A stretch of 64,000 bases of DNA from Tachypleus tridentatus (Eukaryota > Arthropoda > Merostomata > Xiphosura > Limulidae). Each line of letters opens with the position of its first letter. The first letter of the stretch is position 1. Of the stretch, positions 25,901-41,076 are shown piece by piece. Under the pieces are notes generated by a model. It did no database searches. It was not told where the DNA came from and saw only the letters and a list, made by a program, of their open reading frames with translations. Location of the stretch: contig NC_134825.1 in assembly GCF_004210375.1 (NCBI RefSeq), positions 65,649,558 through 65,713,557 of the forward strand, in the 5' to 3' direction. A program made the translations under genes and the position numbers.

Positions 25901-28900
25901 ATATAGTAATGATTTACCTAATGTAATGTTGCTACAGAACATAAATTTGTGATTAAACAGCAACAAATACAAATTTAAAATGTTTTAATGGACTTCTACC
26001 TGTTTGCAGTTTATTTAAGGATGATGTTTCAAACTTGAGACATGCATGTGATCACAACTCTGTATTAATATCACAATTAACATACTAGTTTATAGCTTTA
26101 TAAAAACAAATCTCAAAGTATACAGTAACATTACAGTGACAGGATTAACTGAGTTTAACTAATATGTAATAGTAAACATAGTACTCACTTCTCTAGATAT
26201 CGTAACACTGTTGTTTAATGACATGTACTTGCTTTCATTAAGTTTTACTTCAGATAGAGCCCAAAGTACTTAAAATTAAAATAAATTAAATAATCAATAC
26301 TTTATTTCTTAGAAAAATATTAAAAACTATACTCTTTCATTACATGTTCAGACTGATTCACTCCACTTGTTTGCCACATAACTGCTTATTTTATTTTCAG
26401 ATGAAATATTATAAAAGTTAGTTAACCATCCTCTCAACCAGTTGTTACCAAATTTTTTGTGTCAACCTTTTACCTAAAGATACCTTACCACAATCCTATA
26501 TTTAAAAATTCCAAGAAATTGTAATAATTATAAAATGCTTTATTAAGCTTTTAAATAGCAAAATGGATAAAGGTATAACAACACAATTAATTGCTAAATT
26601 ATAATTATGTCTATATGTGTGTGTTTTCATTTAGCAAAGCCACCTCGGGCTATCTGATGAGTCCACCTAGGGAAATTGAACCACTGATTTTAGCGGTGTA
26701 AATCCGTGAACTTACCGCTGTACTAGTGGGGAACCTTATGTCTAGAACAACACAATTAACTACAAATTATAGAAATTATATTATGTTGGCTAACACATAA
26801 CAAAAGAGAGATGTGACTTAACACTTTTAATGTAAGCTGAGTACTTATTTCAGTGATACTGGTTGTATACATGTTAGTTTCAGCTGTAGTTCTATTTCCT
26901 CTCTACCTTGTGTTGAACTAGTAAGGAAAACCTTGATTTGCAGAAGCATTAAAATGTAATGGTTATAATTTTATTTATTTTATTCTTATTAGGTAAAAGT
27001 TGATAAAATATAAAACATTATTATTTTATTTCTATAAGTTGTATAGAAAAATATTTTTCACAAAAGTTACAACCTCAATTCACACCTTCTGCAACCCCAC
27101 ACACACATTTTAAAAAACCGTGCTCTAAACAGAAGGTAACAAGTTCTTTTCTCCTTCATGTACAAATTATCTTTCAATAAATCTCAAATTTCTTAAACTA
27201 AGAGAACTATCCAGAATCACATAAAAAGTTTCTGAATATAGTGATGAAGAGATTCAACAATCAATTAAGAACTAGTGTTAAAAGTGAAACAAAACAAAGT
27301 AATATCATCTACTAAACTTCAGTGTGAATAAACTTAACAGGAGTTAAAATGAAACAATACTGCTTCTACAGATAAACCTCTCACAACAGATCAATCAACA
27401 GATAAAAATTTTATGATAATAAAAGTAAAATTAAAAAACAGCAAACACTTGTATTTTATCATGGATTTTGATAATTCTATATACATGTACAGTTTGTTAT
27501 TTTACAAATGGCATTACTTCAGTTAATAAGTTATTAGAAGTAACTTTTCAGATTTCTAACATGAGTACTCATACTGTATTAATTTATTTTGACTATCACA
27601 TTTTTTAATGCACAATTTTGGCTCAATTACCTAGTCCTACTATGTGTGCAAGATGTTTTGTACATAACATGATCTAAAAAAATAGTTCAATTAAAAAGTT
27701 GCCTAGTAACAATTCTGTAAATAAAGTAAACAAAAGTTTTTGTTACTGATCTTTATTTTTAGTGTTCATAATATATTTTTAGCATTATGCTGACAAACTG
27801 TTTCTCGGCCATCTAACATTATTCTATTTTAGCTAATTAGTCTTCAGATTTACTGTTATAAAGAAACTTAGGCTTGTGCGTGTCTTACAGTGTTGCTAAG
27901 TAACGTGTATCTGAATTGTTCTGTTAGATCATGTTGTTTATTAAACGCCTTCCTCCCCTTGAAGGCTTAGGCAAATGAGCCAAGCTTGTGCATTAAAAAT
28001 CTAAAATAAAATGCAGCAACAGTTCAAATAAACTATTTAATACAATTAAAAAAATTGAGTTATTTCTTATTGGATTACTTTCACTTCTTTAAAATACCAG
28101 TTTCACAATATATTGATAAGAAGGTAAAAATTGAGTGATGTCACTAACATAAATTTCTGAATTCTCTAAATACATAGAATTTCTTTAAACTGTAGCCCCT
28201 ATCCCTTAGGATATATATATAATGTAATTGATTTTTATAAGGATGAAACAAATGAATTTTTCCCAATAAAATTAACACTGTAGTACAATTATAGTTTTGA
28301 AAAGAACAAAAGCATCATCATTATAACCATAATATAATTATCGTTACAAATAGGCATAATTCTACTCTATGTTATCTTAAACTGTTGAAGGCTAAACTAT
28401 TCTAACCACACACGTTACTGCTATTTTATTTATTACATACATTTCAAATCAGTATTGTCCTAATTTCGCGAAAGTATTTTAATATTTGAGAAACATATTC
28501 AGTATTAATTAAAATTATTTTTTTAATCTAAACTATTAAAGTCCAATCTGGCCTACAGCTGCCAGTAGTGCCATCATCAATAACCATTAATGACATCACT
28601 TTGCAGATGGCCTTCGTATTTTCATCACGTCAATGATAACCCGTTTATTACCGCGTGACTGAACGAAAATATGTACATATACACCAGTTTTCATCATATT
28701 TAATCTTTTGAGAAATCAAAATCATGCCAACAAATATTTCTATCATTCATATCTTTCGAAACTCACAAATCTAGAAATCTGTCTGATATATCATGCCCAA
28801 TCAAACAACGTACTTTATAAAGACAAAACTCATAAAATTCAGTTTGCGTTAGTTTCTTTCGCGCCGTATAATATTCTTCAAAGATCTAAATAGTCTATAC

Positions 28901-31900
28901 TATAAATGTAATTCAAAAAATAAGAAATAAAACTTGATCTGCTCTTGTGTTAAAATTTCTATACATAATTTTCAAACTCTAGAATACAATCGCATAAAAG
29001 CGTATGATGCGCTAAATTACAGTTAAAGAAATAATCGCGTTGAACTGCGAAGTTTCAATCTCCTCTCCCCATGATTTACAGAGCCCCAGTGCACCAATCA
29101 ATATCTTCTATTACTTCTGTAGCTACAACGGAGGATAGAGGGCTCATTTCCGGAAAAAAAAACAAAAAAAAACACTGGGACACTTGCCCGTTGCTTTTTA
29201 GCACGTGTGCCAAGTTTTGCTTTCGTTAGCTTCTATGTGAGAGTATGAACATTTCAAAAATAGTATCAAGAGATCCAAAGAGAAGCCAGTAACAAAACAT
29301 TCGATACCAAATTCTAGTTCAGCAAACCTACTCTTAAACTCCAATCACGCCTAGGTGACCTTTCGGATACGTTGGTGCCTGCTTTTTAACCCCAAATAAA
29401 AAACAAAAAAAGGTAGGGGCTACTCTATATAATCAAGACACCTCGAGTCCGCCTGTAAAGTGTAATCTCGCTAGCCCCAAAACTGTGTAAGGCTATCTAC
29501 AATACCCGTCTCTAATTTGTATTGATACATTATAGAGAATAGCTCTAGTAAACAATACTAATCACAAATTATTGGGCTATTCTAATTGAATAGTGAGATT
29601 TCCTCATCACTCTTATAATACACTTACGGTTCCACCGTGTGGAGTAACATTGATCAATAGGTCAACAATTCTGAATATCCGGCTAACGTTCATCGCTAAA
29701 TTTTTGGTGAAATACTTTTAACAATTATTTTATTCTGCAACTATAACGAAAACGTATTTACAATAAAAAATTTGAGTCATCGCGTCTTAGGTTAAAACAA
29801 AATGGAAAATAAAACTCGCTTTACGTTAGAATGTGTAAATACGAAATGTTTGTATTAGTGAAACCGTTTAAGAACTTTTCTATATAAATTTATTACAAAC
29901 AGCATAATAAGTTGAGACAATACAACTGTATGAAGAGATGCTGGGTTAATAAGAAATGTTTGTCCTACCTCCAATCCTACCCACATTTTTTTTTTTTTTA
30001 ATATGCACACGTCTGATAACCATACTTATTCCCACATGCTTTGACTGAATCTTATATAACTAACAATGTGGTCGCATACCTCTCGGGAATGAAATGTATA
30101 AAAATGAAAAGGTTACTTTGATCAATACGTGCATTTTGAAAATATTTCAAGTTACATTTCTATGAGACTTGTAGGGATTCCATTAACAACGTAAAAGGAC
30201 ATGCTAACAAAATATACACCCCTTCAAAATTAAGAAGACAAAACTGTGATACAAGGGTATATAACATCTATCTGATATAATCTTTGAAAGACAATATTGT
30301 TGTTTGAATAAATTCCGTTACACCAAGAAACTCGGCTGTATACTGACGATGTAGAAGGATATTTTATTACATAATTTTAATCGTTCCATAATTAATAAAA
30401 AAACAACAACAACAGAATGATATATTACGTGACCAATATAATGTTTAGGAAACGTTATATTGTTACTGTTCCATATAAATAAATTCTGAAACAACACGCG
30501 AACTGTATTATACGCTCAGTTGTTACTAAACTGCTGGCTTACTCTGTTCGTTCTAAATATCTGTGAAGGCTGGCGCGAGATTAGTAGCTGCAAGGTCAAG
30601 AGCAGTGACGTATAGCGGCAACAAACACAAGGACGAGTGAACTAGATAAGGAAAAAATACTTTGTATGTAACGAAATAAAACATTTTATGCTCTAAGTGG
30701 TTTACTTAAATAGCTAATTTTATAATAACTTTACCCATTTGAAACAATATTCTTTGCTAAGTGTTGAAAACTACGGTATCTATTTGCGCTGTAACAAGAT
30801 ATACCAAGTTTGTGGAAGAACGAACCTCTGCTTGTATCCAATAAATTAACTTTACACATTTAACTTAGACTAAATTTAACTAAATTATTTGATATGACTC
30901 AGGTGTACTTTTACTAGTCAGCCAAAGTAGGCAAAAATGACGTGGTGTATAATATCAGAAATACGTTGTTGCTTTATTTATTTACTTGTTTCTCTCACTC
31001 AGCCATAAACTGTAAGCCATGTATTTAGCTTCTAGTGACCAAATAGTTTTACTTCAATATAAAACGTCGAACATATCAATTTTCCAGTTCTAAAGCATGC
31101 CATTAGCACGGAAATAGTTGATTCTAACAATATCACATTCACACATGTGAATTCGCAAGTTTTAACGTGTAAAACGTCAACGTCTTAGCTGGCAGAGTGT
31201 GGCATTAAATCTTTACTGTGTGTTTAATATTATACCACAAAAAAAAATGGTAACTTAAATCGTTCGATTTTTTACTAGCTCAATAACAGTTTCTAGAAAG
31301 AAGAGTACAATAGTATGACAACTATTCCTTGTATGTTTCGATCCACTCATAAATAAATAGTTATACACACACCCTTAATGAAAACCCTTCTTGTGGCAGT
31401 AAAACCAATTCGACTTGTATTACTACAAGTCTTAATGTGGTGCATTTCCACACACATATTAATGTTTAGTATAAAGCCCCACCTTAACAGACTTAGTAAA
31501 AAAAAAAAAAGAGGAGAAACAACAAGACTTAAAATAAATGCTATGGATAAAAAAAGCTTTTGTTTACAATATCCTAAATCACATAATTAATACTTCTGTT
31601 TTTTACTAAAAGAGTTCTCTACATCAATCACATCACTACTTACAAACAGTCATGCAGTTTTAACATATAGAGAAATGTTTTTACACACAAAAGTGCTCCA
31701 AAAAATTAACACTGAAAAACATGTTTTTGAAACAATATATAAAAATAAGCTCAGATTAAAAACAGTATGATAACTGTTATAAAATTCCTAATTGCATATT
31801 CAGCAAGCACAGATTTAAGTATTGTCCTATACAAAAACAACACTCTCCATATTAATATTCACAAGTGGATTTTTCCTCAATTCGTAAATTATGTGAATAA

Positions 31901-34761
31901 AAATAAGTATAATTAGCTGAATAATTCTAAAAGTTTGTTGATTGAGAGAATATTTCTTTGCTCTCTTTTCTTCACAATTAAAATCAGCAAACTAAACTTT
32001 CCATCCATTTCCTTTCATTCACATATCAAAAAAGTGAAAATCAATTGATCACTAATATTCAGTCTTTTTCACACAGTTCAAGTTGCATTCGAGTGATTCT
32101 GAAATATACTACAAAAGTCTGGCATGCACACAGAAGGGCATGATTCCAAGTAGAGTAAGGTCCCCAGCAAAGAGTTGGAATGCATGATCAAGACACTTAA
32201 TGTAACAGTGCTCTCTAACGACACTTACCAGGCCAAAGTAACATCAAAAAATGACTTAAAAAGTACTGAGACCTCTGAAGATATACCTAATCGCAAATAT
32301 TCTTAAGTGTTTTACGACCAACAAAATCTTCACTTTGAATTTATTATGCAGCCAACAGAAGGAATACATCACATTAAAAAAGTTAATTTTTTGGAAAAAC
32401 TTCTCTTCAATACATTATTTGTTCTGAAAATGTTATCACAGAATAATATTCCACAAAAAATGATAAAAATAACAATTAGGTGCATTTGTAATTGAATAAC
32501 AATAATTTATCTTAATATTTCAAAAACTGTTACTGCTATTGTATCAACACTGGAGGTGAGGGAGAGTACTCACCAATGTGGAAACACTGTCAAAAGTTAA
32601 TTCAGTCAGATCACAAATTTCATCATAATTAACTTACAATTATTATTATTATACACTTGTAACTAGTGCACCATTAGCCGTATTCAATGAATAAATGGTG
32701 CTCTTAAAATATACACTAAACTATGTGCATCTTTCACTGACGTTGATTCTACAAATAGTGCAATGGAAATTTCAACTAATCTCTTCAAAGCAATACTTTA
32801 GACTGACAATTACAAAAGTATGATAAAAAACATTACCAAAGTGAAACAAATCTAATGTCAAATTATTTCACTCATACAGCATTCAAAAAGAAATGTCAAA
32901 ACATTATGACAAACTTCTCACAGTGTATGATCATTCATTAAAGGTAAATGAGGAAGCAACGTAATGGTTTTAGTTGACTTTTAACATGAGAGTGAAATTA
33001 TTTATTTTTCAAATTTGAATAATGAAAAATTAATTTTACTAGTTTTAAGCTTATGTAAAATGCACAACTATTTAACAGGTATCCTTTTCATAACATTACA
33101 ATTAATTTATTCAAAAATGTCAATATTATCCAGCTTAACTAAACAAATTTAAAAATATGTTTTATCTTAAAATTTTAAAATTTGACAGTAACCATTAAAA
33201 ATTACCAGTCTTTAATACATTTCTCATTTTAAATTAAAAACAACAAAAGAGTTGAGGAATGTTTCTCTCATATAATACAAGTTTTAAGGTTACAATAATA
33301 TAAACAATATTGAAAATGACACTTCTTTCATACAACACTTATTACACACCCACTTATTTACTGCTAACATGTTTGATAAAAACAAAAACTGATGCTTAGA
33401 AATTAAGAACAACCTGTAACAATTTAAGAAATGGAATACAATGGAAAATTCTATAAAGAATCTTTTTATTTTCAAATCTGAAGTTAAAAAAATGAAATTA
33501 TATAATTTTAGATACGTTTTAAAACCACATGTAACAAAATTACAAAAATTAGCTTAGATTCATTTTTTCTACATTATGACAAATGTTATTTAATTACCAT
33601 GATTCTTATCAATTTTAAGATATGAAAAGCTTGTTATATGGATGTCAACAGTAAGGAACATCTTAGAACCAAGGGTTCAGTAATGAATTGTTCTGTCATG
33701 GTCTTTATTGTCTCTTATCAGTAAGAAATTATTTAGTGCTTTCAATCAAGTAGTAGTAGTAGTAATAAAATGTACAACTTGTTCAATAGTGAAAACACTA
33801 AGAAAACAAAAAACTGAACAATCCAAAGCTTAGTTTTATTATTCATAATGATGTTTAAAGCAAGTATGAAGTTAAAACATGATCCATTTAAAGTATGACA
33901 ACAACATAAGACAAATGTATCCAGTATAAATATGCCCATATAATTTATTTTAATTAATTTTTATTACCATGAAAAATATTATTTTCCTGACATCTCTTTC
34001 AAAATAAAAATTTAACATAGTTTACTATAATTTTCTTTCCAATTATTTTCTTAAAAATTACTTAAGTTTACACTAGAAGAAATTTTGGAGAAATTGTTAC
34101 TATTCATATCTAAAGCTTAAAAACACAAAAGACTTACTTCAATATTAGTTTTTTAATAAAATGTATTAGCAAGATACATGTACACATAACAGCCCTCTGA
34201 GGTGTTTAAAGATACAAAGTATTTTGTTTTACTTAGAAATTACAAACTATACATACAACCCTTAGTAACACCATTATATATACATACACACGTAAGACAC
34301 AAAAACACATACAAAACAATTTATCTGCCCCTGTTTAAAGAAAGTACTCACCATGTGGGTATGCTATTGATGAGGCACAACTTTTAGAAACAGCTCCTGC
34401 AAACATGTACTCGAGGAAGTCTCTACTAGATTTAGCATTTGGATCATAATTTCTCCTTCTACACAAAGAACGTTCTCTTAGCTTTGCTTTGATAAACTCA
34501 TAAATTACAAAATGAATAATAGTTTCTGAGATACCAAAATAAGAAGCACTGAGACCTTTGTAAAATCCTCGTATACCCTTGGAACTGTAAATCCCATAAA
34601 TACAGCTTCTTGCAGAAGTACTTCCAAATGCTCTGAAAAGTAAAAAATACATTTAGTTTTATTATAGTTAAGAGAACTTTACACTTGGCAAAAAAAAGCT
34701 AAAAAATAAATTTTTATCTATATTGGTCTGTTGCAATGTATGATTTACAAATCTTGGTTTC

Positions 34762-34798
<37 letters not shown>

Positions 34799-37700
34799 TT
34801 TAAAATGATTATCTATTTACAAAATAAAGGCAATATATTTTAAGAAATAGACATCTTTGTTAATAATACACAGAGAAATTTTTTATATATGGATATAAAC
34901 TATTAAACAATTGACCTTATTTATTCATAATGTAACATTAAACAATCACAAGATATTTCACCGGGTCCAGATAAATTTCACAAAACCTACACATTTTATA
35001 ACATACTGCATAAACAGTGTGAAGGTAGTTGATTAGTTTTTAACCACTATACCTTTGATCTAACTGTAGCCTAGTCTTCACAACCCAGATAGGGTTAGTT
35101 ACAGAACAGGACATGAACCCTATAATGAAACAAATATTTATTCTGCAACATAAGCAAGCAGTTCTACTACATGTAAACCAACTAACACACAGAGGGATTT
35201 CTTAAAAATAAGCACATGTATATGTGCACAGTATAAGAAATAGTTTAAACCACAAAGAAAAAACCAAAACATCAATTTCTTTTCTCATAAGTTCTTATAC
35301 AAAGCAAAAAAAGCTTCCTTTTGCCCCAACATCATTTGATATGCCGCTAAGCCATGCTTTTCTGTCATATTTCAAGATAAAAAAATGTCATTAATTATAC
35401 ACAACTTTCTTTTCTCTTTTCAACATGCCCTTCAAATTATTTAGTATATTGTAAATTTTTCAGTTTGTTACTACAGTATATTTCCAGAGTTGAAGTAAAA
35501 TAATGGCTCATATTTTACTTATGAAACATTTAAAAATCAAACATGTACATTTTATGAGATAGTTTAACTATAGATTTCAAATCAGAGTAACAAAAGCCAT
35601 TTTTAGGCACACCATTTTGAAAATAACACCAAAAATGTGTAATAACCACAGTTAAGAAACTGAAGAGTAGCCACTTGGGCTTTTGTAACACATGACTAAT
35701 TTGGCTACCAATAAATGCTAAATACTTCCACAAACTAAATATAGATACCATACTTTTTATTTTAGTTTTTAGAATTAATTGTTTTCAGAACAATAAAAGA
35801 GCAGTGTGAGTTTTTTAACTCACAAATTATGGATTATTTTCACTCTTACATTATTCCTCTATTGTTCATGTAAGTGAAACACTAGTGTTATGTTTTAAAA
35901 TACTGGTACAATCAACCTTCCAAACCTTATGTGTTAATGCATTATCCTAAATGTTATTGGAATCTTGATGTACATATTTAGATACATATAAGTGGTACAT
36001 TCACAAGTAAGGAAAAAATATGTTTTATTCTACTAGTTTGAAAGTAATAATAAAGGCATGCCATTTCAACTATTTTAATGTTCATACCAAATTCAACTGA
36101 AAAAAAAATCTTATCCACAACACTAATCTGAAAAACAAAATCTCTTACTTTTTAATACAACATGAAATTTAGATTTAAGTTTGAATGAAGTAATAAATTA
36201 GATTATTATAAACTGGATAACTCTGAAACTACCAGCAAACTAACAAGTAAACAGTCTTAAGCCTTTCATTAAAAATGACATTATCTTCCAACTAAGAAAA
36301 CTTACCAGCACTAGCTGCAGATACAATATGGACCCATGGTGTATCTGGTGTGAGGTGTGCATTACAAAAACCCTTTGTTTGAGAGTATGTGCAAAAATAT
36401 ATAGCCCTAGAATAGACATATACATTCATAACTTTGAAATTATAAATAGATCATTCAAGTGAGATCACTAACATACAGGGCAATTTCAATATTAATTAGA
36501 ATCTCACTTGATATTAAAATTTACAAACTACACAAATTTATTTCTCGTAATTGTTTACAAAATTAGTGATTTAAATAATTAAATTTAAATTGAATAGTTT
36601 TTAATTGTTAATAATGTTCAAAATTCAAATTTATTTTTGATTAAATTTTTTTTACCCTCTAAAAGTAAAGAAGTTTCATTAACTTTACTGTGTTATACAT
36701 GACTTACATAAAACAACCACCAATTAAGAATTTAAGTTGTTATCCAACTGGTTTTATGACCTCTGATATTGAGTGAAAGGCTTAATCTGCAAATTGCTTT
36801 AACAAATAGCTTGCAGTCAAAGTGTTAACACTAGATCCAGCTTCCCTTAATAAAGTGGCTAACAGAAAAGATATATAGAGGCAGGATGACAGTAGTTATA
36901 GCTATAATTGTACTCAAACATATTAAAAAAGATAAGGATTAAGTTGCTACAAATGTAAGTAAAAATGTTAATTTTGAAGGTTCTATAGGTACTTGTTATC
37001 TGCTACAAGTTTCAAACTATAAATATGTATTTTTACTCTATGACAAAACAAGGAAAGTGGAAACTATGCCCTCTGCAGGAACTAGAAAGGTATAAAACTG
37101 TGCATTCTTAATAAGAACATAAATAAAAACTATAAAAAGGTATTCTGCCTATCAAAATCATCCTTTAGTCAAAGAAAACCAACAAAGCTTAAACACAATC
37201 CTTTATTTCAAATACATATAGCTAACTAACAAAATAATAAAAAAGTAAAACTTACAACACATAATACATTACCAGACAAACCACTCTCCAAATTTGTAAT
37301 TCTTAATTTAAAAAAATATTTTCATGAATTCTAATCTACAGCAAAAGTGGCTTATGAGTTTAAAATGCCATTAATGCACTGTTATAATTTTTCTTATACA
37401 AAGATGTTTTGTGGCAGTTAAAAAGTTTATAAAACCTCACTATAATATCCCTATAAAGGTAACTACACCAAAAACCTGTCAGAAGGTATACAACTTTATC
37501 AATGGTATAACAGGCAGAAAATGTAGCCATGACAGTTCAAAGGGATACTTCTCAAAATCTGGTGAACATTCACATAAACAAATTATACCTATATATATTA
37601 AAACAAAATAATTTTTCACTTTGTATGGAATTTCTGTAAATACAAAAATGTCCTCGCCATAAACAAAATATTTACATAATTCATTTGTACAAAATCTCTT

Positions 37701-40700
37701 AACTCCAAATTATCCAAGTAAAGAAATTCGGTAGCTTACCGAGACGGGGCAACACCAACAAGGTTTGGACCTAAACCTTTAAAGAGTGCTCTAGCACCTT
37801 CATTTTCTACTATGTGTCTGTGAAAATATAACATATATAAATCCCTTCATTAATAATCAAGTGTTATGTATGAACCTGCTTTGCATATCAATTTACAAAA
37901 AAAGGGGGTATAATACTATAATCATAAATCTGCAAGTTTTATTAAATCAACATTTTATATTAATGTGATATCAAAAATCTAGAACTACATCACTGAATTA
38001 TTTTTCACCTTATATTAATAATTCTTCCTTTGCTGAATGATGAAATCTATAGATATATATAGTATAATAACAGGTAGGCAAATAATTTATAAGCATAAGG
38101 GAGAATTTTATTGATGGTTGAATGCACTATGTTTCAACAGAAAAACAGACCTGTATTATTCAGGTTTGATCAGTGCTAAGCATTACAAGGTTTATATAAA
38201 GTTACAAAGACATAGGAAATAAACGTAATGGAAATGGTGACAAAATACAAGCAAAAGTCAAGAGTATGAATGGTAAATAAACCTTACCAAATATGGCTGA
38301 TGTTGCTTGGGCCATTATCCCAGTTCAACAAGAGTTTGTTTGTTTTCATAATTTCTATAGTTTCTAAACAGTCTTGTCCTTTTATACTTTGGTATTGATC
38401 CAGAAAAATAATTTCATTTCAGAATATTTTACAACATGTTTCATATTGATGACATGTTAAGATGGACATCTGGAATTCACCTCTACCCAGGTAACCTTGG
38501 TGTTCTTTGTATATAATTTCTAAGGAATGTGATGTTTGTTCTAGCTGTATTTGTCAGTCAACTCACCACTTGTACATCTGACCATATATGATCTTTAACG
38601 ATATTCTGCCATTAGTTCCGTCATATTTATTCTCTGTCCTTTTGAAGGGATATATGAACCTTGTATTACTTAGCACTGATAATACCTAGAGAAGATGTAC
38701 CAGTGTTCTGCCATCAAGAAACTTCTTCCTTATACCACTAAATTGTTGTTTGCCCACCTATTATTATTAGCATAATTTTCTTCCTTACTCAAATATACAG
38801 TACAACTTGTTTTCTGATTTACATTAAAATGTGATGCAAAATGTTTTTTACGATGTTTATTTGTAAATGATTTTATAAACTCTGTACAACTTATCCATAA
38901 ATTTATTATAATGATATTTCATGTTTTTATTTTACTATATACATGGTATTAAGACTAATTTGTACTTATAACTGGAATATTTATTTACAGACATTATGTC
39001 TGCATATAAGTCTGAAACTTACAAGTACTTTTACATTTCATTTGTCACCAAAATGATCCATATATAGCTCTTTATTTCTCAGATATACTGTTTGGTTTGT
39101 AATCACAAATTAAAACTACTTTATCAACGTCTCTATTGTCTGTTTAATACAAACAAAAATAAATTTCATTTCATGGTGTATGTGCACAAGTAGTAAAAAA
39201 AAACTTACTTGAGGCAACGCCAAATCCCAATTGTCTGTTGTCGATTTGTTGAAGTTGTGGAATTGAGAACTGGTGAGAAAGAACTTTCTGCTGGGGCAGA
39301 GTTACAACTTGTTGAAGTACTGTAAGTGTATACATGACACTGATGATTTGTATTGTTTATTGAGGGGTTGCAAGAAGCTGATGGCACATACACATAACTA
39401 AAGTTTGCAACAGATGACTGAAGTCGTGTTTTAACAACCTCTAATGGACATGTTGCAATAGCACCTGCTGTTCCACCAATTCTAGATCAAACATAATTGA
39501 TAATCAGAACACCATTCTCCAAAAGTAAAAGTATTTTGGAACAATCCAGAAATATGTTCTGTTATTTTCTCAGAGTTTCTTTGATTTGGAATGTTGTAAT
39601 TTATCTATGCAGATTACTCTGCATTGTTAGATTAGTGTATGGATTTAGATCTCACCAAAATTGCAAGCTAGCTGAACTTTGTGAGAAAGTATTGGATTTA
39701 TGGTACAAAACATTATTGTCAGCAAGGCCACTCAACCACTTTGACAATACATTATTATTTTTACAAGTAAAAACACAAGACTAGTACATCTGGAAAGTTG
39801 TACTTCCTGTACTCAAGATTCACTTTAGTAGGTAGGTTGATTTAAGCAGAAATTAATGTTAGTTCTGTCATAAATTTTTTTATTATTAAGTAACTGATTT
39901 CTCTACTTAGATAAGAGCAGCTAATTGTGTCAAACCTTAAAATCAAAAACTAAAAAAATGTTACTACTTTATAACAGGCCTGAGGCTATATGTATATGTA
40001 GTTTCCAAAACTTGTAACTATGGTTGAAAACAATCACATTTACTTTCTCAACTCTATTATTTCAACACAAAGTCAACAGAGCTGTGTGACTATTTAAATT
40101 CATGAATCAATTAACAATCAAACTTATTAACTATTTAAGTTAAAACAACTGTTATTCACAGGAGACTTGGATAACTGAAATAACTGAAAATGGTAAAAAT
40201 TAGAAAGATTAAATATAATTAGTTGATTATTTATAAGTCATGACTGACCAGTTAGGCTGAATAAACTCAAATTAACTGAATGTAAAAATGAGAAATCAAT
40301 GATTGCAATATATTGATAACACTGAACCCTTATGATCCCAGACATCAACAATCTTCACAATGGGAAATTTAACCAATAATTAATCTACATATATCCTTTC
40401 CAAATACCAACAGTTATTTCTTATAACAAAGCATGCATCTCCTACAAATGTAATACATACATGACAAGTCAGACAGTGGTCAATCAGAACAGGAAAATAT
40501 AGAAGTTAAATACTGACCACAGAACACCTATGCATTAAGTGGATATTGAATAATGAGAGTAGCAATGGCTATATAAACTACAAAAAATGTCAAAGGTCAT
40601 CAGAGTGATTTTTGTTATAGTCATATAAAGTCAGTGTTCCAAAACAAAGATGCACAGAAATGTAAGTATCATTCAAATGTGATGTTTCTTCATAAAAGTA

Positions 40701-41034
40701 AGCAACATATCTATGATGTACACTGTATTCTGAAAAGAAATCGTTCATTTGAACAAGGTTTTATATATATATAGCCCTTATCATTAAAATATTTATCAAG
40801 CCTTCTCTTAAAATAACTGTATCCAAAAGATCTGAAGACAACTTATTCCAAAGACCAATCACCCTATTAGAAAAATAAAGCTGTCTTAGCTGAAGATGCC
40901 TCATACTCTGCCAAAATGTGTTTACATTTCCTAGTCCTACTATTATAACAATTAAGTACAAAAAATTACTTAATATGCCATTTTGATGATTAAATTTGCA
41001 TAATTATTTACAACATGATCAACTACTACATTTT

Positions 41035-41076
<42 letters not shown>

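Larger units (their letters stand above)
22949..34351 (-). other. Carrier intron 6 (11.4 kb)
   Basis: AT-rich with no coding sequence that I recognise. It holds SINE copies at 23451-23579 and 26614-26731, a very decayed SINE near 29480-29640, and two slightly more GC-rich patches (about 28.56-29.24 kb and 30.48-30.64 kb) with no identifiable exon. Confidence 0.8.

Noticed and set aside
30480..30640. GC-richer patch with GTGACGTA, considered as a promoter of a separate gene
   Set aside because: No open frame or exon could be attached to it on either strand; left as a remark only.
34335..34652. 105-codon frame taken as a complete small gene
   Set aside because: It is carrier exon 6 read through both splice sites; the true exon is 34352-34632.
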